Virus record (IMG/VR): IMGVR_UViG_3300032293_000933
Coordinates: 35,166 to 99,165 of that record
Direction: 5' to 3' (one strand)
DNA length: 64,000 nucleotides
Source of the DNA: a virus
Shown here in pieces: positions 16,566-25,317 of the stretch. Position 1 is the stretch's first letter, and each line of letters begins with the position of its first letter. The position numbers and the translations under genes are program-made. The notes beneath the pieces are model-generated. The model ran no database searches and was not told where the DNA came from. It saw only the letters and a list, made by a program, of their open reading frames with translations.

Positions 16566-17465
16566 ATGGCAACGCCTCCAATATCTTCTGGAGTTACGAT
16601 GAATACTTTGAAGAGTAGGATTCTTAATCCTGCTTTAACTTCTCATTATTCAGTTATGATATATCCCCCTCAAGGGTCTTCTCAAGGAAATAATGACGGA
16701 GAACCAACTTTAGCAAATTATATAAGATCTGAATTTGGAATTATTTACGATTTGTCATTGATGGAACTGACATGCACAGAAGCAAATCTTCCAGGGTCTA
16801 GTCTTGCTACAATAGAAACTCTTGACTATATGGGAGTTACTGAAAAACATGCCTATAGAAGATTGTATGATGATACAATAGACTTTACTTTTTTAGTAAC
16901 TCAGGATAGTAATTATCAGCAAATTAGATTTTTTGATGCATGGCTTAGATATATTGTTAGAGAGGATAGTTCTAGATTGAATCAAAGTACCTTTTATGCT
17001 AGAGCAAGGTATCCTTCCGAATATAAAGGTACACTTCAAGTGGTTAAATTTGAGAAAAATTTAGGTAGTAGATTTTCTGTAGGAGGTGTACCTCTTTTGA
17101 TTTACAACTTTGTTGATGCTTATCCTAAATCAATAAATTCCATTCCAGTATCCTATGATGCGTCTGATCTATTAAAAGTAACAGTATCTTTTACTTACAG
17201 TCGTTATTATGTGGATAGGCAACTAACAGCAACATCTGCTAATCAAGAACGCAATCAAAACTCTCCAGGTAACCCAGAAGTTCCTTCTGTTGGTGCTCTT
17301 GGCACATTAAATCCCCAAAATAATGTTACTTCAGAGTTAAGATCGCAAGAATTGCAAAGAAATATTAGTAATGACTCTAGAACGCAACCATTTAATTTAA
17401 GGGGATTTGGTTCAAATTGGGGAACTACTAATAATAGAACAACAACTGGGGGCGGAAATGCCTGA
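16566..17465 (+). CDS. gp54: gp54-like tail-tube initiator
   Basis: A 299-residue protein (T4 gp54 is 320) with a tail-tube-like fold: LANYIRSEFGI, MELTCTEANLPGSSLATIE, DFTFLVTQDSNYQQIRFFDAW and VSFTYSRYYVDR. In T4, gp54 and gp48 form the platform on which the gp19 tube grows. The C-terminal 80 residues are Asn/Gln/Thr-rich and disordered. A gp19-like tube protein is the main alternative, but the position beside gp48 and gp26 favours gp54. Confidence 0.75.
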   Translation: MATPPISSGVTMNTLKSRILNPALTSHYSVMIYPPQGSSQGNNDGEPTLANYIRSEFGIIYDLSLMELTCTEANLPGSSLATIETLDYMGVTEKHAYRRLYDDTIDFTFLVTQDSNYQQIRFFDAWLRYIVREDSSRLNQSTFYARARYPSEYKGTLQVVKFEKNLGSRFSVGGVPLLIYNFVDAYPKSINSIPVSYDASDLLKVTVSFTYSRYYVDRQLTATSANQERNQNSPGNPEVPSVGALGTLNPQNNVTSELRSQELQRNISNDSRTQPFNLRGFGSNWGTTNNRTTTGGGNA

Positions 17466-17471
17466 TAAATA
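17464..17471 (+). promoter_or_regulatory. T4-type late promoter box before gp26
   Basis: GATAAATA, overlapping the stop region of gp54 and lying 28 bases before the gp26 ATG at 17500. Confidence 0.6.
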
Positions 17472-17499
17472 AACATACTGAAACTTATATCAGAATATC

Positions 17500-18219
17500 A
17501 TGCCTTTACCTAAGATATCTACACCAACTTATGAACTTGAATTGCCATCAACTGGTAAAACAATTCAATATAGACCTTTTTTGGTAAGAGAGGAAAAACT
17601 TCTTGTTCTTGCTTTAGAAAGTGAAGATACTAAGCAAATTACTACGGCAATCAAAACCGTAATTAAAAACTGTGTTTTAACAAAAAGCATTAAAGTAGAA
17701 GAATTGCCTACATTTGATATTGAATATTTATTTCTTAATATTAGAGGGAAGTCTGTAGGTGAAGATTTAGAAGTTAATGTGATTTGTCCAGATGATGAAG
17801 AAACATTAGTGCCAGTTAAAATTAATATTGATGATATTAGTGTTAAAAAGAACGAAGAACATAATAAACAAATTAAAGTTGATGATAGTATTATGATGGA
17901 AATGAAGTATCCATCATTAGACCAATTTATTAAAAATAATTTTGATTTTGCCTCTGGAGGTACAGTTGAACAATCTTTTGACCTTATTGCTACTTGTATT
18001 GATCAAATTTATACCGAAGAGGAATCCTGGGCAACTTCAGATTTAACTAAAAAAGAAGTTGTTGAGTTTTTAGATCAAATGAATTCATCTCAATTTAAAC
18101 AAATTGAAAAATTCTTTGAGACTATGCCAAAATTATCTCATGAAATTGCAGTTAAGAATCCTAAAACTGGAGTTGAAAGTACTGTAGTTCTGGAGGGACT
18201 ATCAAGTTTTTTCGCATAG
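17500..18219 (+). CDS. gp26: gp26 baseplate hub subunit
   Basis: A 239-residue T4_baseplate-family protein (T4 gp26 is 208). MPLPKISTPTYELELPSTGK and YRPFLVREEKLLVLALES are the family's hallmark N-terminus, and FIKNNFDFASGG plus EVVEFLDQMNSSQFKQIEKF follow. It takes part in assembly of the baseplate hub. It begins a plus-strand unit running to 29697. Confidence 0.92.
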   Translation: MPLPKISTPTYELELPSTGKTIQYRPFLVREEKLLVLALESEDTKQITTAIKTVIKNCVLTKSIKVEELPTFDIEYLFLNIRGKSVGEDLEVNVICPDDEETLVPVKINIDDISVKKNEEHNKQIKVDDSIMMEMKYPSLDQFIKNNFDFASGGTVEQSFDLIATCIDQIYTEEESWATSDLTKKEVVEFLDQMNSSQFKQIEKFFETMPKLSHEIAVKNPKTGVESTVVLEGLSSFFA

Positions 18220-18230
18220 CCCTCTCTCAC

Positions 18231-18398
18231 ATGGACTTGGAGAATTATTATAAATTAAATTTTGCGTTAATGCAGTATCATAAATATTCATTAACTGAAA
18301 TTGAAAATCTAATGCCATGGGAGCGAGATGTTTATGTTGCTCTGTTGAAGGCTCACTTAGAAGAAGAGAAATTAAAGCAACAACAAAATGGCGGATAA
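18231..18398 (+). CDS. gp51: gp51-like baseplate hub assembly protein
   Basis: A 55-residue protein, MDLENYYKLNFALMQYHKYS, followed by LTEIENLMPWERDVYVALL. The Y-x-x-N-F...Q-Y-H-K-Y-S...E-I-E...P-W-E-R-D-x-Y order matches the short cyanophage proteins annotated as gp51 hub-assembly catalyst. The position after gp26 fits T4 (26-51-27). The 3' end overlaps the next gene by 11 bases. Confidence 0.75.
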   Translation: MDLENYYKLNFALMQYHKYSLTEIENLMPWERDVYVALLKAHLEEEKLKQQQNGG

Positions 18399-20772
18399 AC
18401 CCAAGTATGTAGAAAAGTTTATATCTTATTCTTCTGTTCAGGCAAAGCGTGGACTGTGGAGATCCATTCTTGCAGAAAGAATGGACTTTGCTAAATTTTT
18501 GATTGCAAACACATATAATGTAAATGCAGATAGAGTTAAAGATATCTTTTTAAGTGCTTGGGACAAATCTACAAAAGATTATCCGTCACCAAAATATGCT
18601 AGACCACAAAATTCAAAAGAATGGGAGTCGTTTAATAGTTATATTTTATACTTGTGGGAATATTATGTAGAAAATCTAGGAACTAAGAAAAAATTACCAA
18701 AAGAAAAGGATACTGGTGCATTAGTTCCTACTGATAAAACTAATGGTTCACAACAAGAACCCCCAGGTAAAGAAAGATTATATGAAGGTGTTAATGAAGA
18801 GGACCTTGTTGATGAAGATATTGATGAAAGGGTATTAAAATTATTAGGGATCGATAATGTCTTCGACATTGATTATGCAACATACCTCTCTTTATTAAGG
18901 GAGAGAATGGCTGCTGCTAGAATGACGGGTAATAATATACCAACAGAAGAAGCAGAGTTGTTAACAAATGAGTGGAAGCGAGTAAAGGGTAAAGTTGGTA
19001 GATTTAGAATTAAAAGAAAAACTGTTAATACTGGAGGATTTGGTGGAGGTCCTTTAGCAATTAGAACAGGTTCATTTTTTGTTGCTCAAAAAGTAGCATT
19101 TCCAGAAAAAGAAGAAGGTGATAAAAAATTAGTTGGTCTTGCAGCAATTGCTGATGATATTGCTGCGATTAGAAAAACTGTTGAGTCTATTGCAGATTTA
19201 ATGTCTCAACAAATTTCTATGATTAGAAAGGAGTTAGAGAAAGATAGGAGACTAAAGGAAGGGAAGAAGAGACAAGATAAGGAAAATCTGTTAGAAAAAG
19301 GTGGAAAAGCAGCTTTAGCACTTGCTAAAAAAATGTTATCACCAGTGCAGAGTCTTTTAGATAAAATTATTCAATTTTTAACCACAGTTCTTGTTGGACA
19401 TTTGGTATTAAAATTGTTTAGGTGGTTTGCAAATCCAGAAAACAAAAATAAAGTAGATACAATTCTTCGATTTATAAAAGATTGGTGGCCTGCTTTACTT
19501 GCTGGATTTTTACTATTTGGAACTTCTGCTGGTAAATTAATTAGAACAGTCATTGGTACTTTAACCAAATTAACATTTACAATGGCAAGGAAGGGAATTC
19601 CTATGCTGTTGAACTTTTTAAAGAAAAATCCATATGTTGCTGGTGCTTTAGCAGTCACTGGATTGGCAATTGCCGCAAATGAGGTTACTGGGCAACGTCA
19701 AGCAGCATCTGTTCAAGCAGATAATAAAGCAAGAGCACAAAGAGGAGAAGGTTTAGGAGTTCAGGGAACTGATACTATGGGTGATAAAACCCCTAGTGTG
19801 GGTAATTTGGGACCAACAACTCAATTTGGGTCTCTTCAAGGCGCAAGTGGTGGTGGTAGAATTTTATCTCGTAGAGTAAAAGAAGAACCGATAAAAGCAG
19901 ATGCATTTGCTGGGGGAGCACAAGTAACTGAAGATTCTGGACAAAGGATAACGGGAGCAGGAAAAGATACACAATTGATTGCAGCAAGACCTGGAGAAAT
20001 TGTTATTTCAAAAGAGGCAGTTAATAAGTATGGAGCAAACTTTTTCTTAAGATTAAACAAATCTGGCGGAGGAACCAACGTTCCTAAAATGGTTAATAAT
20101 ATTCAACTTGCATCTGGTGGTGGTCTTATTGGCAATGCTTTGGACTTTTTGGGAAATCTTGGACTGCCTGGAACTGGTAGAGTAATGGCACCAAGATACG
20201 CTGATATGGGATATCGGAATAAATTTCTTGGATTAAATCTTAATCGAGTTAGACTTCCACAAATTCCTGGAAAGCAATTCTCACCACAACAGGTTCAGAG
20301 ATATAATCAATCTCCTTCGGCAGCAGGTATGATACGAGATTGGAGTCCTTATGACCCAGTTCAGGTAAGTTTTCCAAAACCAAGACCAATACAATCTGGT
20401 TCATTTGTTGGTGGGGCGTTTAAAAATTTTGGAAAAAATGTTCAGACTATAAAAGGTGCCGCAAGACGCCAAGAAATAATGATGAGACAAATGGGATATG
20501 AACCAGATGGATATGTAAATCTCCGTGGACAACCAGTTATTGGACCACAATCTAGAGTTCTACCAAATAAAAACATTGAAGTTGCATCAAATATTTCACC
20601 ACCAACAAGAAGAATTGAAATTACTTCTACAACAATTAATAAAGCTAAAAAACAAATTAAAGCACAACATGGGGTTGGTTCTCGTGACCTTGATACATCT
20701 TTCCCTGGAACTTACAATAGTACAACTCGTACTAAAAATATAATGACTTATGGTATAAGAGGGATAGCATAA
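18388..20772 (+). CDS. large tail hub / tape-measure-like protein with membrane segments
   Basis: A 794-residue protein at the T4 gp28-gp29 locus. The N-terminus is helical, followed by a coiled coil (residues about 260-310, IRKELEKDRRLKEGKKR). Three hydrophobic segments lie near residues 328-345, 367-384 and 412-430. The rest is glycine-rich and disordered, with ASGGG motifs and ARPGEIVISKEAVNKYG, a sequence often seen in tape-measure proteins. It shares the motif QFLTTVLVGHLVLKLFR with the next gene. It probably fills the tail tube or hub and may be injected into the membrane. Naming it gp29 would go too far. Confidence 0.65.
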   Translation: MADKPKYVEKFISYSSVQAKRGLWRSILAERMDFAKFLIANTYNVNADRVKDIFLSAWDKSTKDYPSPKYARPQNSKEWESFNSYILYLWEYYVENLGTKKKLPKEKDTGALVPTDKTNGSQQEPPGKERLYEGVNEEDLVDEDIDERVLKLLGIDNVFDIDYATYLSLLRERMAAARMTGNNIPTEEAELLTNEWKRVKGKVGRFRIKRKTVNTGGFGGGPLAIRTGSFFVAQKVAFPEKEEGDKKLVGLAAIADDIAAIRKTVESIADLMSQQISMIRKELEKDRRLKEGKKRQDKENLLEKGGKAALALAKKMLSPVQSLLDKIIQFLTTVLVGHLVLKLFRWFANPENKNKVDTILRFIKDWWPALLAGFLLFGTSAGKLIRTVIGTLTKLTFTMARKGIPMLLNFLKKNPYVAGALAVTGLAIAANEVTGQRQAASVQADNKARAQRGEGLGVQGTDTMGDKTPSVGNLGPTTQFGSLQGASGGGRILSRRVKEEPIKADAFAGGAQVTEDSGQRITGAGKDTQLIAARPGEIVISKEAVNKYGANFFLRLNKSGGGTNVPKMVNNIQLASGGGLIGNALDFLGNLGLPGTGRVMAPRYADMGYRNKFLGLNLNRVRLPQIPGKQFSPQQVQRYNQSPSAAGMIRDWSPYDPVQVSFPKPRPIQSGSFVGGAFKNFGKNVQTIKGAARRQEIMMRQMGYEPDGYVNLRGQPVIGPQSRVLPNKNIEVASNISPPTRRIEITSTTINKAKKQIKAQHGVGSRDLDTSFPGTYNSTTRTKNIMTYGIRGIA

Positions 20773-20773
20773 G

Positions 20774-23767
20774 ATGGCATTTATTGACGCTAAAAAATTA
20801 TTAAATGCATCAGATGAAGGTGGAAGGGTTGCAAAGGTTTCTCAACCAAAAATGTTTTTGGTCCCTGTTAAGAATACAGAATATAAGCAAACTGTAGATT
20901 TATCGCAACAAATTAATAATGAAGATTTGTCCGATCCTGAAAGGCAAGTTGTTGAAGATATTAAAGTTATACGTGAAAAAGTAGTTAAGATAGAAGATAT
21001 ACTTAAGAAAACAATTAAAATTAACGTTAAAAAAGTACAACTTCGTGCAAAACAAGATGAAAATAAAAAGAGAAAAGAACAAGAAGATAAGTTAGAACAA
21101 AAAAAAGAAAAGAAAAGGGGACCAGGACTACCAAATATTCCTATCCCAGGAATGAGTATTATTGATAGAATAAAGCAGTTTTTGGGAACTATCTTTACAG
21201 GATTTTTAGTCTTAAGAATATTCAGATTACTGCCAAAGTTGGTTGAGTTTTTGGATTATATAAAACCAGTAACTGCATTTATAGAAGATTTTGTTAAAGG
21301 AATGTTTGATAAGTTTGTTACGACAATAGATCTTGGATATAAACTTGTAGATGGGGCTCAATCTAAAATTAAAGAATTATTTGGTGATGATGGTGAGAAA
21401 AAGTTTACTGAGTTTACAAGTACTTTTACTAAGTTTATGAATCTCGCAATTATTGCGGGAATGGCATCTATGGGTGGCGAAGACCCACTTAAAGATAAAA
21501 GATTTAAGGGACCAGAAAGACGAGGTTTTGATAGGTCTGGTAGAAGGGTTAATGCAAGAACACAAGAGAGATATAGAAGAAGGTTTGGTGATAATCAATA
21601 TGGAGATAGATTTGGTAATAGGAATTTAAGAAAACTTAGGGGTCAAACACCCAGACCTACTCAAGGACTAGACCAAAGATTAGTTCAGCGTGGAGCGACT
21701 AAAATTGCTGGTAAAAATGTTGGAAGAATTGCTGGAAGAATTCCAATTGTAGGACCACTAATTGATTTTGGTATTAGGTCTTTAGTTTTTAAAGAACCTC
21801 TAGGTAAAGCTGCAGCAGGTGCAGTAGGTGCTGGTGTTGGACAGGCTCTTGGTGCTTGGTTGGGTGGAACTGTTGGAACTGTTGCTGGATCTGTGGTTCC
21901 AGTAGTTGGTAATTTAATTGGAGGAGCTGCTGGTGCTACAATTGGTGGAATTATTGGTGGATTGATTGGCGACCAAATTGGAGCTAGTCTTTATAATGTA
22001 ATTACAAAATCGTCTCCAGATAAGATTGAAGGCAGAGCAAGAGGTGGTAGAGTAGGAGATAAAAGTAGACGTGATCCAGGATTAAAATATGGAAAAAAGA
22101 AAAAAAGTAAAGCAGTACCAATTACAAAATTAAAAGTTGATAAAACTACACCAGGATTAACAACTGGTCAGAAAAAAATAAAAGATTTATATGCTACAAC
22201 AGATTTTAATAAACAACCAGTTCGTAATTTAGTATCTGCTGCTGAAAAATTAAAACAACCCAAGACATCAGTTTTTTCTAAGATTATGTCAATGGGTATT
22301 GATTTAATGTTGGGACATAGACCATCTAAAACAAGTCAAAGAAATGTTGCAAAAGCATTTGCTGGTTTGTTTGCTTCTGTACAAGATTCATCTTCCAATT
22401 CTATATCTAATGAAATTGCAAGAGCAATTCAAGCATTAGCATCTGGTGGTGAAGTTTTAAGTGATAATAGAGATATAAAACGAAAGAATGAATCTATACT
22501 TGGATTGATGAAGGGTATTGAAAATGCTCTTTCTAGAGATTTAAGTGTATTAAATGCTATTTTAAATATTAAAACCACTCCTCGTACAGATCCAACTCAA
22601 CCTGGAGGAGGTGCCCCTGGAGCAAGACTTCGTGGTGGGTCTAATGCCCAAATAGAAGCGGACTTGTTAGATTATTTTGCAGCAATTTATGGAAAAAATG
22701 CAGCAATTGGTATTGTTGCAAATATAAGACGAGAGAGTGGGTATAGAACTGCAACCCCTGATAATCCTAGTTATGAAGGAATGGTTCAATGGGATAGGAA
22801 TCATAGATGGCCTAAATTTGTAAAATGGGCGCAAGATAGAGGATTAGACCCCTATAATAGAAATGTTCAGGCACAATATATTGCAATAGATATTAACAAT
22901 CATGGAATCGCTGGAGAATTAAAGTCTGCCTCAAGTCCAGAAGAAGCGGCAAGTATTTTTTATAATAAATTTGAAAGAGGTGCTCATAGCAAACCAGTTA
23001 AAGGTAATGCTTATGATCCAAATAATGCACACGAGAATCTAAATAAACAATTTATTGCTGATATAACAGGAAGAAATCCTGATATTGGACGCAGATCTGG
23101 TCAGGTTGTGATTCGTCCGACACCTCAAGCAGTTGCAGGTAATTTGAAAGATACTGGATTAAAAGACTCCTCAGGGAGACCAATTAGATTGAAAGGTGCT
23201 ATTGCTGATGCATTTATTGATATGTCTTCTGCTGCTAGAAAAGACGGAATTGATTTAGGTCCTGGAATTTCCAATGCGTTTAGAGACCCTGAACACAATG
23301 CAAGAGTTGGAGGTGCTCAAGGATCTAGACATTTAAGTGGAGAAGCATTTGATATTAATTGGCATTCTGCTGCTGGAAAGTGGATAAGAAACAATGCAAG
23401 TAGATTTGGATTTCAATATAATACATATTCTGGAGAATCAACACACTTTGATTGGGTTGGTGGGTATACTCCACAAAGGACTCAACCATCAAGACCTACA
23501 CCAGCACAGTTGGGAAGAGTAATACGTTCTAGCAATGTTGGGGGTACAACTTATACTGAAAGGGAAGGTGGAAAATATTTTCAAAATGGAAAACCTATAT
23601 CTAAAGATTTATATGACGCAGTTAAAAAAAATCACCCATCTGCTTTTGGAACACAAGCGTCAATATCAACAAATAGACCAAATTCTGGTAATATTGCGGC
23701 ATTAAACCAACGTGCTTCATATGATACTGATGGGACAACTCATATTTTTATTGTAGAAGTTGGTTAA
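20774..23767 (+). CDS. tail protein with lysozyme and M15 peptidase domains
   Basis: A 997-residue protein. Residues 1-120 are coiled coil; QFLGTIFTGFLVLRIFR (about 133-149) repeats the membrane motif of the previous gene. Residues 325-410 form a glycine-zipper hydrophobic region (GGAAGATIGGIIGGLIGDQ). Residues 615-770 look like a phage tail lysozyme (AIGIVANIRRESGY, EGMVQWD). Residues 790-900 match an M15 or VanY-type D,D-peptidase: GSRHLSGEAFDINW (His near 852, Asp near 859) and STHFDWVG (His near 892). It would cut both the glycan and the peptide of the cell wall during entry. This replaces the lysozyme of T4 gp5, which the gp5 homologue here lacks. Confidence 0.82.
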   Translation: MAFIDAKKLLNASDEGGRVAKVSQPKMFLVPVKNTEYKQTVDLSQQINNEDLSDPERQVVEDIKVIREKVVKIEDILKKTIKINVKKVQLRAKQDENKKRKEQEDKLEQKKEKKRGPGLPNIPIPGMSIIDRIKQFLGTIFTGFLVLRIFRLLPKLVEFLDYIKPVTAFIEDFVKGMFDKFVTTIDLGYKLVDGAQSKIKELFGDDGEKKFTEFTSTFTKFMNLAIIAGMASMGGEDPLKDKRFKGPERRGFDRSGRRVNARTQERYRRRFGDNQYGDRFGNRNLRKLRGQTPRPTQGLDQRLVQRGATKIAGKNVGRIAGRIPIVGPLIDFGIRSLVFKEPLGKAAAGAVGAGVGQALGAWLGGTVGTVAGSVVPVVGNLIGGAAGATIGGIIGGLIGDQIGASLYNVITKSSPDKIEGRARGGRVGDKSRRDPGLKYGKKKKSKAVPITKLKVDKTTPGLTTGQKKIKDLYATTDFNKQPVRNLVSAAEKLKQPKTSVFSKIMSMGIDLMLGHRPSKTSQRNVAKAFAGLFASVQDSSSNSISNEIARAIQALASGGEVLSDNRDIKRKNESILGLMKGIENALSRDLSVLNAILNIKTTPRTDPTQPGGGAPGARLRGGSNAQIEADLLDYFAAIYGKNAAIGIVANIRRESGYRTATPDNPSYEGMVQWDRNHRWPKFVKWAQDRGLDPYNRNVQAQYIAIDINNHGIAGELKSASSPEEAASIFYNKFERGAHSKPVKGNAYDPNNAHENLNKQFIADITGRNPDIGRRSGQVVIRPTPQAVAGNLKDTGLKDSSGRPIRLKGAIADAFIDMSSAARKDGIDLGPGISNAFRDPEHNARVGGAQGSRHLSGEAFDINWHSAAGKWIRNNASRFGFQYNTYSGESTHFDWVGGYTPQRTQPSRPTPAQLGRVIRSSNVGGTTYTEREGGKYFQNGKPISKDLYDAVKKNHPSAFGTQASISTNRPNSGNIAALNQRASYDTDGTTHIFIVEVG

Positions 23768-23789
23768 ATAGTAAATATAACTTTCAAAA

Positions 23790-25091
23790 ATGGCTGGTAA
23801 TACTCCAAATACAAAAGCAGAATCAGGTAATATATCAAAATGTCTCATTCATTCTAATAGAGGCAGTGGGACTGCTGATATATCTGGCGGTATTGTGGAT
23901 TTTTCATATTTTGAAAGTATATTGGATAATTCTGTTAGATTTTCTCTGATAGTTTTGGATTCTGGACATAATGAAGGAAAATCTGATGATATTGCAATTT
24001 TATATAAACTTAAATTATCTGGATTTGAAAGGGTTGAAGTAACTTTTAATGATAATGATAACAACACATTAAAATTTACTGGTAATAACGCACTTTACAT
24101 TAGCAAAATTTCAAATATATTATCATCATCTGAGCAGATGATTTATACAATTGATCTTTGTTCAAAAGAAATTTTAGCAAATGATTTTTTAAAGTCAGAA
24201 GTATATCAGAGATTTGATGGTGAAATCTCACAATCAGTTAGTATTATTTTAAAAGAAATTTTAAAAACTAAAAAAAATATTATAAGTGACCCTACAGAAA
24301 ACAAATATAATTTTTATGGGTCTGGTAAAAAACCATTTGATTTGATAGCGGAAGTTGGAACAATGGGAGTTCCTCAAGGAGCGAAGTCTTCTGCTGGATA
24401 TCTAATCTTTGAAACTTATGATGGATTTAATTTTAGAGCGATTGATAAATTATTTGCTGGAAGTCCTAAGAAAAAATTCATCTACAACGATTCAACATTA
24501 TTACCACAAGGATATGATTCTAAAATTATTAACTATAAATCGTTAAAAACAATAGATGTTCAAAAGAATTTGGATTCTGGAGCATATGGTGGCAGACTAG
24601 AAACTTTTAATCCATATACACAATCCTTTAGTCCAAAAGCAAAAGAAGTTGGTAATGAGGATCAAAAACCAAGAGGTGGGCAAGAATTCCCCAAAATTTC
24701 TTCAGACTTTAGTGTTTATGGTGAATATACTAGAAGGTATAGCCATAGAATGGATGTAGGACAAACGCCATCTGGAAATAAAGGAAGGCAACTTGAAAAA
24801 AGAAAGGAAGAAAATTTGGAGTCAGCAAGAACAATAGTTCAATCTGGAATGACTTATAATAAACTGTTTACTTTGTCTGTTGAGATAAGTATCCCAGGAG
24901 ATTTTAGTTTAAGGGCAGGTCAAATTGTACATTGTGATTTTCCAGAGCAATCTGGAAAGAAAGAAATGATAGCAAATAAAGAATTAAGTGGCATATATAT
25001 CATATCAGATATATGTCATTACTTGACACCTAAGGCATGTTTAACTAAAATGACATTAGTTAGAGATTCTTACGGTAGAAAACCAAGATAG
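23790..25091 (+). CDS. gp27: gp27 baseplate central hub protein
   Basis: A 433-residue protein (T4 gp27 is 391). ADISGGIVDFSYFESILDNSV is close to the usual gp27 opening, with YTIDLCSKEILANDFLKS and SLRAGQIVHCDFPEQSG later. gp27 forms the trimeric hub that holds the gp5 spike and matches the tail-tube symmetry. It is followed by a small CP12-like gene and then gp5. Confidence 0.88.
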   Translation: MAGNTPNTKAESGNISKCLIHSNRGSGTADISGGIVDFSYFESILDNSVRFSLIVLDSGHNEGKSDDIAILYKLKLSGFERVEVTFNDNDNNTLKFTGNNALYISKISNILSSSEQMIYTIDLCSKEILANDFLKSEVYQRFDGEISQSVSIILKEILKTKKNIISDPTENKYNFYGSGKKPFDLIAEVGTMGVPQGAKSSAGYLIFETYDGFNFRAIDKLFAGSPKKKFIYNDSTLLPQGYDSKIINYKSLKTIDVQKNLDSGAYGGRLETFNPYTQSFSPKAKEVGNEDQKPRGGQEFPKISSDFSVYGEYTRRYSHRMDVGQTPSGNKGRQLEKRKEENLESARTIVQSGMTYNKLFTLSVEISIPGDFSLRAGQIVHCDFPEQSGKKEMIANKELSGIYIISDICHYLTPKACLTKMTLVRDSYGRKPR

Positions 25092-25100
25092 GTTAATTAA

Positions 25101-25313
25101 ATGGATAACATTCAACAACATATTGACAATGATAAAATGATTCTTGATGATCCTACTATTTCTCCACAAAGGCGTCGCCATACTGAGGAAGAATTGAGGG
25201 ATCTAGAGGCATATCAACAACGTCACCCAGAAGATGACCATGATCCTACATCATTGGAATTATATTGTGACTCTCATCCACATGCATTAGAATGTAAAGT
25301 ATATGATGATTGA
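25101..25313 (+). CDS. small protein with CP12-type C-terminal motif
   Basis: A 70-residue acidic protein. The N-terminal half is a charged helix (QRRRHTEEELRDLEAYQQRH), and the end LELYCDSHPHALECKVYDD has a Cys pair spaced C-x8-C followed by K-V-Y-D-D. This is the GAPDH-binding tail of cyanobacterial CP12, which switches off GAPDH and phosphoribulokinase. Phage cp12 genes are known, but they normally lie among photosynthesis genes, not between gp27 and gp5. Whether it acts as CP12 or is a virion part that resembles it cannot be decided. Confidence 0.6.
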   Translation: MDNIQQHIDNDKMILDDPTISPQRRRHTEEELRDLEAYQQRHPEDDHDPTSLELYCDSHPHALECKVYDD

Positions 25314-25317
25314 ATAG

